The translations under genes and the position numbers were made by a program. This document shows positions 56,423 to 64,000 of a stretch of DNA of 64,000 bases, piece by piece. The stretch is taken from positions 415,255 to 479,254 of the forward strand of contig NZ_LGED01000001.1 of NCBI RefSeq assembly GCF_001280085.1, written 5' to 3'. The notes beneath the pieces are model-generated. The model made no database searches. It saw only the letters and a list, made by a program, of their open reading frames with translations, and had not been told where the DNA came from. Position 1 is the first letter of the stretch. Every line of letters starts with the position of its first letter. The DNA is from Saccharothrix sp. NRRL B-16348 (GTDB lineage: Bacteria; Actinomycetota; Actinomycetes; Mycobacteriales; Pseudonocardiaceae).

Positions 56423-58483
56423 GTGGGTCGGCACGCGCTCCTGGTCGCGACCGGCGAGTACGAGGACGTGCGGCTGAGCCGGCTGCGCGCGCCGGAGCAG
56501 GACGTGGAACGGCTCGCCGCCGTGCTGGAGGACCCCGACGTCGGCGGGTTCACCACCGTCGAGGTGCTGCGGGACCGCGCCGACCACGAGATCCGGCGCG
56601 CGGTCGAGGACGTGCTCGCGCCGCGCGAGGCCGACGACCTGGTCCTGCTGTACTTCTCGTGCCACGGCCTGACCACGGCCGCGCGGCGGCTATACTTCGC
56701 CGCGTCGAACACCCTGCAGGACCGGCCCGCCGGCACCGCTATCCCGCGCTCGTTCCTCAACGAGCAGCTGGAGGACTGCCGGGCGTCCGGGCGGATCCTG
56801 CTGCTGGACTGCTGCTTCAGCGGCGCGTTCGTCGAGGGGTTCAAGGCCGGCGCGACGAGCGTGCTGGACGACGTGGGCGCCGGGTACGTGGTGATGACCG
56901 CGTCCAACGCCTACGAGTACGCGTTCGAGCAGGACTCGCTGTCCCTGGACGCGCCGCTCGCGTCGCTGTTCACCGACGTGCTGATCGAAGGCCTGGCCAG
57001 CGGCGCCGCCGACCTCGACGGCGACGGGTGGATCGATGTCGACGAGCTGTTCAAGTACGCGCAGGGCGAGGTGCGCGGCAGGCGCCCCGACCAGACGCCG
57101 CAGTACTTCGCGCACGGCTCGTCGCAGCCGCTGCGGATCGCCCGCGCCGGTGGCGCTTCCGGGCGTCGGCCGCGCGGCACGGCGTCGTACACGTCCGGGC
57201 AGCTGCTGGTGGCGCGTGGTTTTCGGGCCGCCGCCGAGCCGGTGTGCCGGACGTTGGGCCCGATGGGCAGGCGGGCCGTGGTGTTCGTCGACCGGCGGCC
57301 GGTCGAGCTGGCCGACGCGTCGGCGATCGCGGACGCGTTCCGGCCGGACGACCCGCGCGACTCGCTCGGCGCGGAGTACGTGCGCGACCTGGTGCGGGAC
57401 GTGCGGCGGGAGGCCGGTGACGGCGCGGCGTCGGCGGTGGCCGTGGCGCGCGGCGCGATCGGCGGGCTGGTCGACGCGATGCGCGACGGGCACCACCCGG
57501 TGGCGCTGCTGCGCGGCGTCACGGCCGCCGCCGCCCGTGCGGCCGAGCTGATCACCTCGGCGTCACGGCCGCTGGAGCCGGCCGACCTGCCCGCGCTGGC
57601 CACCGCCGCCTCGGGCGACGAGGCGATCGGCGAGGTCGTCGGCGTCGTGGCCGCCACCACCAGGTGGCGCGGACCCGTCCTGGTGGAGGAGAGCACGCGG
57701 TTCAAGGTGGAGTTCGAGATCCGCCGCGGCCTGCGCCTCGACCGCGGGTACGCGTCCAGCGACTTCGTGACGGACACCGCCGGTCGCACGGCCGACTTGG
57801 ACGACGCGTGGGTGCTGCTGGCCGCCGGCCGGCTGACCGACGTCGACCGGCTCACGGACGGCCTGGCCCTCGGCGAACGCCCGCTGCTGGTGGTGTGCGA
57901 GGTGCTGCCGCACGCGGAACTCGCCCGGCTGCTGAGGATGGGCGAGACGCGCGACGTGGTCGCGGTGACCGCCGACCTCGACGCGGTGGAACGGCTCCAG
58001 GCCGTGGTCGGCGGCGCGATCCACTACCCGTACCGGGGCAACGACCCGACGTTGAAGTCGTCGCTGGGCCGCGCGGCGAAGGCCGTGGTGACCGAACGGG
58101 ACACGGTGGTGCTGGCCCCGCCCACGTCCACCGACGGCGACCCGGCCGCTCTCATCCGGGCCCCCGCCGGCGACGTGGACAAGGTGCGGCGCGCTGTGCG
58201 TGCCGTGGACAGCGCGTCACGCGACGGCGTGATCCGCGGTGGCGGTGTGGGCCTCGCCGAGCTGGGCGCCCTCCTCGCGCGGGACACCACCGGCACACCC
58301 GCGGAGACCGCCGGCCGGCACGCCTTCGCCGCGGCCTTGTCCGAACCGGCCCGCCGGATCGCCGAGAACGCCGCCCTGACCGTCGCCGACCTGGACCCGG
58401 CCCTGCTCGACTCGGCGGGCGTCGCCCGCACCGTCGTCACCGCCGCCGCCCACACCACCTCCCGCTTCCTCCTCATCCACTGA
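56423..58483 (+). CDS. Caspase-like protease fused to a degenerate GroEL/HSP60 chaperonin
   Basis: 686 residues. Residues 1-240 are a caspase-like domain: YFSCHG (His81) and LLDCCFSGAF (Cys131) form the expected dyad, so the protease is probably active. From about 255 the sequence follows GroEL end to end: LLVARGFRAAAEPVCRTLGPMGRRAV, GDGAASAVAVARGAIGGL, GPVLVEESTRFKVE, GLRLDRGYASSDFVTD, LGERPLLVVCE, DGVIRGGGVGLAEL and EPARRIAENAAL. ATPase motifs are altered: GDGTTT reads GDGAAS, and the catalytic Asp before the GGG motif (Asp398 in E. coli) appears to be Arg. The chaperonin part is thus likely a non-hydrolysing scaffold or sensor that may form rings. Cytoplasmic; paired with the EACC1-like gene. 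Confidence 0.9.
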   Translation: MGRHALLVATGEYEDVRLSRLRAPEQDVERLAAVLEDPDVGGFTTVEVLRDRADHEIRRAVEDVLAPREADDLVLLYFSCHGLTTAARRLYFAASNTLQDRPAGTAIPRSFLNEQLEDCRASGRILLLDCCFSGAFVEGFKAGATSVLDDVGAGYVVMTASNAYEYAFEQDSLSLDAPLASLFTDVLIEGLASGAADLDGDGWIDVDELFKYAQGEVRGRRPDQTPQYFAHGSSQPLRIARAGGASGRRPRGTASYTSGQLLVARGFRAAAEPVCRTLGPMGRRAVVFVDRRPVELADASAIADAFRPDDPRDSLGAEYVRDLVRDVRREAGDGAASAVAVARGAIGGLVDAMRDGHHPVALLRGVTAAAARAAELITSASRPLEPADLPALATAASGDEAIGEVVGVVAATTRWRGPVLVEESTRFKVEFEIRRGLRLDRGYASSDFVTDTAGRTADLDDAWVLLAAGRLTDVDRLTDGLALGERPLLVVCEVLPHAELARLLRMGETRDVVAVTADLDAVERLQAVVGGAIHYPYRGNDPTLKSSLGRAAKAVVTERDTVVLAPPTSTDGDPAALIRAPAGDVDKVRRAVRAVDSASRDGVIRGGGVGLAELGALLARDTTGTPAETAGRHAFAAALSEPARRIAENAALTVADLDPALLDSAGVARTVVTAAAHTTSRFLLIH

Positions 58484-58486
58484 CCC

Positions 58487-58596
58487 GCGCGTGTCCCACC
58501 TCCAGAACGCGCGTGTCCTACGTTCGCGTCGCGCGAGTCCTACGTTCAGAACGCGCGTGTCCTACGTTCGGAACGCGTGAATTCAACGCTCAGGCG
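58487..58596. repeat. Tandem 22-bp repeats after the caspase gene
   Basis: Four full units (58487-58508, 58509-58530, 58531-58552, 58553-58574) share GCGCGTGTCCTACGTTCNGAAC with few changes. A fifth, diverged unit (58575-58596) runs into the stop of the next gene. The array fills the convergent gap. Confidence 0.85.
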
Positions 58597-59813
58597 ATGA
58601 ACCGCACGTCCGGGTGCTGCGGCGAGCCGCCCCCGAACAGCCCGCGGTCCCGCCCCTTCAGGTGCAGGTCGAAGTACCCGGCGAAGTACTCGTGCTGCGC
58701 GGTCAGCGACCGGGTCGCGTCGATCCCGCCCACCACTTCCCGCTGCTTCTCCGGCGTGATCACGGCGCCCAACTGCGGCACGGCGAACTGCAGGTCGGTG
58801 AAGCTGTAGTGCGTGCCCCGGTCGAAGTGCAGGTCCCGCTTCCACCCGCGCTGGTTCGCCCAGAACTCCGCCCACGTCGGGTCGAACGACGGCGTCACGT
58901 GCGAGTGCTCGACCACCCCGCCCGTCTCCGGGTCCACGAAATCCGCGCCCACCAGCATGAACGGCCGGTCCAGCCCGCGCGTCACGACCTCACCCGGCCG
59001 GTAGCCGTCACCGAAACCGTGGGACATGGCGCCGTCCACGTTCATCCCGGCGTCGATCCGCCGGTCGTGCACCATCGTCTCGCCCGCCGTGAACCCGCCG
59101 TACGAGTGGCCGAACATGCCGACCCGCGACAGGTCCAGCGCACGGCCCAGCCCACGCGGCAACGGGTCCCGCTCCGCGTCCGGGTTGTGCCCGCGCGCGA
59201 TCGAACCCAGCTGGTCGAGCACGAACCGGGTGTCGGCCACCCGCGCGTCGAGCGCGGTCTTGAACTGCGTCGGGTCGTCCTGGTCGATCAACGGCGGCTC
59301 GACCCGCCCGCCGGGGAACTCGACCGCGAGCGACTCGTGCGTGTGCGACATCGAGACGACGACGTACCCGCGGCTCGCCAGGTCGTCGGCGAGGCCCGCG
59401 CTCAGCTCCCGCGCCGAGCCGAAACCGGGCGAGAACAGCACGACCGGCCACCGGCCGAGGACCGGCGCGCCCGTGCGGGCGTGGCGCCGGGTCGAACCCC
59501 AGTCGACCGCGCCGTTCGGGATGTCCAGCAGCCCCGCCTCCCGGTCGACGGCCGCCGCCACACCCGAGGTCATCCACGGCGCCCGCGCGCCGTCCGACCC
59601 GTGCGCGGGATAGGTGACGGTGACCATCACCTCCCGGTCCTCCGCGGGCCGCCACGGGTCCGGCCGACCGTCCACCAGGTGCAGTTCCGCGGTGCCGACG
59701 GCGTGCCGGCCGCTCAACGCGGGCATGGCGATCCGCAGGCCCGTGGCGGCGGCCGCGGGTGTCACCAAGCCGAGAGTCGCGATGGCCGCGACGGTGAGCG
59801 CTGTGATGCGCAT
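58590..59813 (-). CDS. Secreted alpha/beta hydrolase (PAF-acetylhydrolase/dienelactone-like lipase)
   Basis: 407 residues. Signal peptide (MRITALTVAAIATLGLVTPAAA), an alpha/beta hydrolase core with oxyanion region VVLFSPGFGSARE and nucleophile elbow GMFGHSYGGFTAGE. A likely catalytic His lies in FDRGTHYSFTDL. It resembles the platelet-activating-factor acetylhydrolase-like lipases of actinobacteria, which cleave short-chain or oxidised esters. The ATG at 59813 lies at the start of a clear signal peptide; upstream sequence to 59879 looks non-coding. Its stop region overlaps the last 22-bp repeat unit. Confidence 0.85.
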   Translation of the reverse strand: MRITALTVAAIATLGLVTPAAAATGLRIAMPALSGRHAVGTAELHLVDGRPDPWRPAEDREVMVTVTYPAHGSDGARAPWMTSGVAAAVDREAGLLDIPNGAVDWGSTRRHARTGAPVLGRWPVVLFSPGFGSARELSAGLADDLASRGYVVVSMSHTHESLAVEFPGGRVEPPLIDQDDPTQFKTALDARVADTRFVLDQLGSIARGHNPDAERDPLPRGLGRALDLSRVGMFGHSYGGFTAGETMVHDRRIDAGMNVDGAMSHGFGDGYRPGEVVTRGLDRPFMLVGADFVDPETGGVVEHSHVTPSFDPTWAEFWANQRGWKRDLHFDRGTHYSFTDLQFAVPQLGAVITPEKQREVVGGIDATRSLTAQHEYFAGYFDLHLKGRDRGLFGGGSPQHPDVRFIA

Positions 59814-59910
59814 CAGGTCCCCCCTCTGTCGGGTCACCTGATGCTGTCGGGCGGAACCGTCGCCGCGCGTCCGCCTCACGACTGACCGGGACGTACTCCC
59901 CGCGGACGAC

Positions 59911-60675
59911 TCACGGCAGCCAGGACACGTGACCGCGCAGCACCGTGTAGCCGACGAACGCGACCACGTCGAGCAACGCGTGCGCCACCACCAGCACCCA
60001 CAGCCGGTTCGTGCGCTGCCACACCTTGCCGAACACCAGGCCCATCACCACGTTGCCGACGAACCCGCCGAACCCCTGGTACAGGTGGTACGAGCCGCGC
60101 AGCACCGCGCTGGCCAGCAACGCCGTGTTCTCCCGCCACCCGAGCTGCCGCAGCCGGGTGATGAAGTACCCGACGACCAGCACCTCCTCCGCCCACGCGT
60201 TGCCCACCGCGGACAGCACCAGCACCACGCTGCGCCACCACGACGAGTCCAACGTGGACGGCAGCACGGCCAGGTTCAGCCCCAGGTTCCACGCGACCAG
60301 GTAGAAGACCAGCCCCGGGATGCCGATCACCGCGGCCAACCCGAGGCTGCCCAACGCGTCCGGCCCGACGCGCGCGCGGTCCAGGCCCAGCGCCTTCAGC
60401 TTGATGCCGCCCTGCCACAGCAGGTACAGCCCCAACCCGCCCCACGCGGCCAGCTGCACGACGCTCAGCAGCTGCGCGATCAGGTCCAGCAGGTCGAACC
60501 GCGCCTGCGGGACGTTGATCGCGACCTTCTGCTCGTTCAGCGGCACCGGTTGCAGCAGGCTGTCCAGCAGCCGCACCAGGCTGCGCGCCCCGGACAACCC
60601 GAGCGTCACGGCGAACACGAGCAGCAGTTCCAGCCGGTAGCCGCGGCGCGTCCGGGCGTCGAGGTCTTCGATCAC
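59911..60675 (-). CDS. CPBP-family intramembrane protein (possible metalloprotease)
   Basis: 254 residues with about seven helices. CPBP motifs: the EE pair in GNAWAEEVLVVGYFITRL, a His in GSYHLYQGFGG, and VVAHALLDVVAFVGY. These correspond to the Glu/His sites of Rce1-type intramembrane proteases, so activity is plausible. Members process or protect secreted peptides and membrane proteins. It lies 9 nt downstream of the iron-box gene on the same strand and may share its transcript. Confidence 0.85.
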   Translation of the reverse strand: MIEDLDARTRRGYRLELLLVFAVTLGLSGARSLVRLLDSLLQPVPLNEQKVAINVPQARFDLLDLIAQLLSVVQLAAWGGLGLYLLWQGGIKLKALGLDRARVGPDALGSLGLAAVIGIPGLVFYLVAWNLGLNLAVLPSTLDSSWWRSVVLVLSAVGNAWAEEVLVVGYFITRLRQLGWRENTALLASAVLRGSYHLYQGFGGFVGNVVMGLVFGKVWQRTNRLWVLVVAHALLDVVAFVGYTVLRGHVSWLP

Positions 60676-60684
60676 CCGCGTACG

Positions 60685-61443
60685 TTAACGGCGTTGCGCC
60701 AGGAACGGGCAACCCATCAGGCGACGCAGTTCGACCGCCAACTCCTGCGCCGTGCCCACCGGCCGGGAGAACGCGATCCGCACGTCGTGGTCCTCGTCCA
60801 CCATCTCCACCCGCAGCCGCAGGCCGAAGCGGTCCAAACCCAGCGGGCGGACGTGACCGCCCTTCAGGTCGTCCGGCAGGTGCTTGGCGAGCAGGCCGAC
60901 CACGTCCCGGTGCGACAGCTCCAGGTGCCGCAGCCAGTGGTCCTCGTGCGCGGCGAACGGGTCCGGCTCCGCCTGCGCGAACAGGTCCGGCCGCAACGAC
61001 GTGGTGCCCTCGGCGTCCGCCACCACCAGCGAGGCGGGCGACAACCGCAACGCCGACGCGCCGTGCCCGACGTCGAGCAGCCGCGGGTCCGGACGTGCCT
61101 CGGCGACCTCGATGCTCGCCTCGCGTGCCTCGTCGGGGGCCAGGGTGCGCAGCCAACCGGTGATCCACAGCAGGCCGCGGACCGGCTCGCGCAGCTGCAC
61201 CGGCGCCTGGTCGGCCAGCTCCAGCATCGCCGTCACCTCGGTGCCCCGCGCGGCCACGACCAGCGGGTGCGCGTCGGGCAGCACGATCGTCGCGTCGCCG
61301 TTCGGGTGGACGTGGTGCAGCACCGGCGTGATCCGGTTCTCCGTGCCACCGGACGGCAGCAGCGCCGCGCGCCCACCACGGGCGGCGATCGTGCGGGCCC
61401 GCTCCGCCGGATGCGGCGCCGGCGGTCGACGTGTCTCGTTCAC
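60685..61443 (-). CDS. DUF2470-like protein, iron-box controlled
   Basis: 252 residues, soluble. The N-terminal part (PHPAERARTIAARGGRAALLPSGG, VHPNGDATIVLPDAHPLVVAA) and AMLELADQAPVQLREPVRGLLWITGWLRTL resemble proteins annotated DUF2470 in actinobacteria; DUF2470 also occurs in haem-utilising HugZ-like proteins. The C-terminal half continues LELSHRDVVGLLAKHLPDDL. An IdeR-like box 17 nt upstream of the GTG start predicts repression by iron. Role in iron or haem use is inferred. Confidence 0.72.
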   Translation of the reverse strand: MNETRRPPAPHPAERARTIAARGGRAALLPSGGTENRITPVLHHVHPNGDATIVLPDAHPLVVAARGTEVTAMLELADQAPVQLREPVRGLLWITGWLRTLAPDEAREASIEVAEARPDPRLLDVGHGASALRLSPASLVVADAEGTTSLRPDLFAQAEPDPFAAHEDHWLRHLELSHRDVVGLLAKHLPDDLKGGHVRPLGLDRFGLRLRVEMVDEDHDVRIAFSRPVGTAQELAVELRRLMGCPFLAQRR

Positions 61444-61459
61444 CCGCTCACCTCCCAAC

Positions 61460-61478
61460 TTAGGGCAGCCTAACTTGA
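61460..61478 (-). promoter_or_regulatory. IdeR/DtxR-like iron box upstream of the DUF2470-like gene
   Basis: TTAGGGCAGCCTAACTTGA matches 15 of 19 positions of TTAGGTTAGSCTAACCTAA, with the right half GCCTAAC intact. Its closeness to the start codon (17 nt) suits a repressor site. Confidence 0.6.
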
Positions 61479-61666
61479 TGGAGCCTCGCAGCGGTAGTCC
61501 CACGACCGGGCGTGTCGCCGAACCGGATCGTCCACGCAGGTTAGGGGGTCCACTATCGGGTTGACGACCGGGTGCGCGGAAGGGCCGGCCGGCGGAACGG
61601 TCCGGTTGGCCGATTCGGGCGGCCGCGCGTTCGGCGTAACCTGGGCACGCCTGGCGGAGGTGGCTC

Positions 61667-62140
61667 GTGGTCGTGCCGAACAAGCCGTCCACCCGGGGTG
61701 CGGCCCTCGATGACCGGTGGACCCGGTACTGCATGGAGATCGCCGGCCGGCGGGCGTTCGGCTGGGTCGTCGTCGGCGCGCTCGCGTTCGTGCTGCAACT
61801 CGCCCTGCTCTTCGTGTTCTCGGTGTCGTCCGCCCTGCCGCTCGTGCTGCTGCTGTTCTCCGTGCTCGTCCTCGGGTTCGGGCTGACGCGGCGGCAGTCG
61901 TTACCCGACGTCCTCGGCGACCACGCGTGGGTCTACGTGCGCGTCCACTGGCGCGGCGGGCTGCTCGTCGTCCACGGACCCCGGCCGCTCGTGCTCGACG
62001 TGAGCGCCGGACCCGTCGCCCGCGGGCGCATCAACCGGCACCGGCGGGCGTGGGTCGTCACACCCGACCGCGCCGGCAACACCGTGGTCACGTTCCGCGG
62101 CGTGCCGAAGCTGTTCCCCGCGAAGGTCGTCCGCCGCTGA
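61667..62140 (+). CDS. Small two-helix membrane protein, first of a related pair
   Basis: 157 residues. Two adjacent helices (FGWVVVGALAFVLQLALLFVF and LPLVLLLFSVLVLGFGL) are followed by a soluble beta-rich tail ending RAWVVTPDRAGNTVVTFRGVPKL. The tail pattern RxW...PD..G...V..RG.P...VV.R recurs in the next gene, so they are probably paralogues. A GTG is used, with CGGAGGTGG just upstream. Function is unknown. Confidence 0.7.
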   Translation: MVVPNKPSTRGAALDDRWTRYCMEIAGRRAFGWVVVGALAFVLQLALLFVFSVSSALPLVLLLFSVLVLGFGLTRRQSLPDVLGDHAWVYVRVHWRGGLLVVHGPRPLVLDVSAGPVARGRINRHRRAWVVTPDRAGNTVVTFRGVPKLFPAKVVRR

Positions 62141-62200
62141 GTTTGCTGATCATCTATTCGGTTACCCACAGGGCGGACTTCTGGTTTGCTGGGAGCGGTG

Positions 62201-62665
62201 GTGGGTGAGGCTTGGGTGGACAAGTGCCTGGCCGGCGCGGATCGACGCGCGGTCGGGTTCGTCGGGTTGGCGCTGTTCGCCCTGGTGACGCTGTGGGTCG
62301 TGTCGGAGTGGGTCGGGTCGCGCTGGGTGTTCGTGCTCACGCCGCTGTGCGTGGAGCTGGCCGTGCCCGGCCTGCGGCACTTCTTCTCACGGCGCGCCCT
62401 GCGCCGGCTGCTCGAGACCTACCCCCGGCACGCCGTGTCGGTGCACTTCGTGCCCGGACGCACCCGCGTCGGACGGCAGGCGTACCTGGAAACCGCGGGC
62501 TCCGACCGGACGTTCCTGCGGCTGGCCGAGATCCCCGAACGCGTCCGCGAGAACATCCGCCGCGGCGGCCGCGTGTGGCTGGCCGGACCCGACCCGCGCG
62601 GCCGGGCCGCCGTGCTGACCCGCGGCGCGCCGTTCATGACGCTCGGCCGCGTCGTCATCCGCTGA
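62201..62665 (+). CDS. Small two-helix membrane protein, second of a related pair
   Basis: 154 residues. Two helices (AVGFVGLALFALVTLWVV and WVFVLTPLCVELAVPGL) and a soluble tail with HAVSVHFVPGRTRVGRQAYLE and RVWLAGPDPRGRAAVLTRGAP. It parallels the preceding gene in layout and ending. GGGAG is 5 nt before the chosen GTG at 62201; neighbouring GTG (62198) and TTG codons are alternatives. Function is unknown. The stop lies 4 nt from the convergent vWA gene. Confidence 0.68.
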   Translation: MGEAWVDKCLAGADRRAVGFVGLALFALVTLWVVSEWVGSRWVFVLTPLCVELAVPGLRHFFSRRALRRLLETYPRHAVSVHFVPGRTRVGRQAYLETAGSDRTFLRLAEIPERVRENIRRGGRVWLAGPDPRGRAAVLTRGAPFMTLGRVVIR

Positions 62666-62669
62666 ACCG

Positions 62670-63845
62670 CTAACGACCCACCGGGATGCCGCTCTGCTCG
62701 GCCCACGCGGCGACGTCCTCCCGGCGCAACGCCGTGGCCAGCAGGTCCGGGAACCGGTCCGGCGTGCAGGCGAACGCGGGCGCGCCCAGCTCGGACAACT
62801 TCGCGGCCAACTCGTGGTCGTACGCGGGCGTGCCGCTGTCGGACAACGCCAGCAGCACGACCACCGTCACCCCGCTCTGCACCAACTCCCGCACCCGCCG
62901 CTGCAACTCCCGCGCCACACCGCCCTCGTACAGGTCGCTGATCAGCACCATCACCGTGTCCGTCGGGCGGCGGACCAGCGACTGGCCGTAGGCGACGGCG
63001 CGGTTGATGTCCGTGCCGCCGCCCAGTTGGGTGGAGAACAGCAGGTCGACCGGGTCCTTGAGCTGCTCGGTCAGGTCCACCACCTCGGTGTCGAACACGA
63101 CCAGCTTCGTGTCGACGGCCTTCAACGAGGCCAGCGAGGCGCCGAGCACGGCGGAGTACACGACCGACTCGGCCATCGAACCGGACTGGTCGACCAGCAG
63201 GATCACGTCCCGCAGCGAGGCCTGGCGGCTGCGCCTGCTGTGGCCGACCAGGTCCTGCACGATCACCGTGCGCTGGTCGGGTTGGTAGTGGCGCAGGTTC
63301 TTCCGGATCGTGCGATTCCAGTCCACATCGGACAGCCGGGGGCGGCTCGTGCGGCGGGACCGGTCGATCGCGCCGTGCACGGCGGCCAGGAGGCGGTCGG
63401 CGAGCTTGCGCTCGATGTCCTCGACGACCTTGCGCACGACGGCCCGTGCGGTCTCGCGGGTGCGTTCGGGGATGGCGCGGGAGAGCGAGACCAGCGTGCC
63501 GACCAGGCTCACGTCCGGCTCGACGCTCGACAGCAGCTCGGGTTCGAGGAGGAGTTGGCGCAGCCCCAACCGCTCCACCGCGTCCTTCTGCATCACCTGG
63601 ACGACCGAGCTGGGGAAGTACGTGCGGACATCGCCCAACCACCGGTGGAGCACGGGCGACGACCCACCCAACCCGGCACTGCGCTTGCCACCGGCGTCCA
63701 CCGCGTCCCCACCACCGCCGTACAACCCGGTCAACGCCAAACCCCGCCGCTGGTCGTCCTCCCCGAGCGCCCCAAGATCCCCGGCCGCCGCCCCCAACAA
63801 CAACCGCCACCTGCGCTGCCGCTCAACCGCGATATCCTGCGTCAC
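62670..63845 (-). CDS. vWA-domain protein of the SWIM/MoxR/DUF5682 operon type
   Basis: 391 residues. The N-terminal section ERQRRWRLLLGAAAGDLGAL, ALTGLYGGGGDAVDAGGKR and WLGDVRTYFPSSVVQVMQKDA is a distinct family-specific region. The C-terminal von Willebrand A domain has the MIDAS DQSGSM, a Thr in GGGTDINRA and an Asp in ISDLYEGG, so metal binding is intact. In many actinobacteria this protein is encoded with a SWIM zinc-finger protein, a MoxR AAA ATPase and a DUF5682 protein. Those partners would lie upstream, past the right edge. GTG at 63845 is chosen because AGGTG lies 5 nt before it; 63860 and 63887 are alternatives. Confidence 0.88.
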   Translation of the reverse strand: MTQDIAVERQRRWRLLLGAAAGDLGALGEDDQRRGLALTGLYGGGGDAVDAGGKRSAGLGGSSPVLHRWLGDVRTYFPSSVVQVMQKDAVERLGLRQLLLEPELLSSVEPDVSLVGTLVSLSRAIPERTRETARAVVRKVVEDIERKLADRLLAAVHGAIDRSRRTSRPRLSDVDWNRTIRKNLRHYQPDQRTVIVQDLVGHSRRSRQASLRDVILLVDQSGSMAESVVYSAVLGASLASLKAVDTKLVVFDTEVVDLTEQLKDPVDLLFSTQLGGGTDINRAVAYGQSLVRRPTDTVMVLISDLYEGGVARELQRRVRELVQSGVTVVVLLALSDSGTPAYDHELAAKLSELGAPAFACTPDRFPDLLATALRREDVAAWAEQSGIPVGR

Positions 63846-63891
63846 GCGAACACCTGCCATCCCGGCCACCCCAGGGCCCTCTGTCACACCA

Positions 63892-63910
63892 TCGGGTGAT
63901 CATCGCCCGA
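63892..63910. promoter_or_regulatory. Near-palindrome with TCGGGTGATC upstream of the vWA gene
   Basis: TCGGGTGATCATCGCCCGA is almost self-complementary and carries the same decamer (inverted) as the sites before the LytS kinase and the DUF485-symporter genes. Confidence 0.4.
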
Positions 63911-64000
63911 AAATGTACGGAAACACTGTTACCGCCCCTCGGTTAAAACCATGAGGAGTCCCGCCAACCACCACCCACGTCAACCCCCAACCCCCAACCC

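Noticed and set aside
58487..58596. CRISPR array
   Set aside because: The 22-bp units abut with no spacers and there are no cas genes.
63940..64000. CCCCAAC repeats at the right edge as a telomere or end repeat
   Set aside because: Only three short C-rich units, cut by the window edge; no inverted repeats or other end features.

Overview
The window is high-GC (about 70% by eye) actinobacterial chromosome. GTG starts, ATGA/GTGA overlaps between cistrons, Thr/Ser/Pro-rich secreted proteins, DtxR/IdeR-like iron boxes and TTGTCCACA-type DnaA boxes all fit. The gene families (SEC-C/DUF5926, DUF6474-like, DUF4328, SigE- and SigJ/ECF41-type sigma factors, a vWA protein of the SWIM/MoxR/DUF5682 operon type) suggest a Pseudonocardiaceae-like genus such as Saccharothrix, Actinosynnema or Lentzea. 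The genus is inferred. No insertion sequence, phage, rRNA or CRISPR array was seen.

Layout. 0.1-3 kb: minus-strand copper operon (small membrane protein, YcnI, CopC, CopD). 3-9.3 kb: BCCT transporter, TM0106-type RecB-like nuclease, SDR dehydrogenase, a tiny membrane protein and UDP-glucose dehydrogenase. 9.4-13.8 kb: gamma-glutamyltranspeptidase-like protein and a NarL-type two-component pair. 14-25 kb: cell-surface glycan block with an AlgX/AlgJ-like SGNH protein, two acyltransferase-3 proteins and a related membrane protein, two related membrane-anchored proteins, and a 1230-residue GT-A/GT-B/coiled-coil/FkbM fusion. 25.7-29.1 kb: secreted GH6 glucanase and ABC exporter, with a YefM-YoeB toxin-antitoxin cassette between them bracketed by 19-bp direct repeats. 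29-34.8 kb: low-complexity proteins, OsmC, tRNA-Gly(GCC), a sigma factor fused to a zinc-finger/TM/Thr-rich tail, and an Fpg/Nei glycosylase.

35-42.8 kb: LytS-type kinase, SppA-like peptidase, LytTR regulator and two sodium:solute symporters, each with a small membrane partner (one is DUF485). This reads as a carboxylate (acetate/pyruvate-like) sensing and uptake locus. 42.9-51.4 kb: rhodanese, DUF4328, an ECF41-like sigma factor with a divergent NAD-binding oxidoreductase, two GDPD phosphodiesterases, a P450, DUF5926, a cluster of three DnaA boxes and DUF952. 51.5-53.9 kb: SigE-family sigma factor followed by three related exported proteins. 54-56 kb: iron-box-controlled ferritin and arginine deiminase.

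56-58.5 kb holds the most unusual locus: a small EACC1-like protein directly before a caspase-like protease fused to a near-complete but active-site-degenerate GroEL/HSP60 chaperonin. It is followed by tandem 22-bp repeats. 58.6-64 kb: secreted alpha/beta hydrolase, CPBP membrane protein, DUF2470-like gene behind an iron box, two related small membrane proteins, and a vWA protein whose operon partners should lie just past the right edge.
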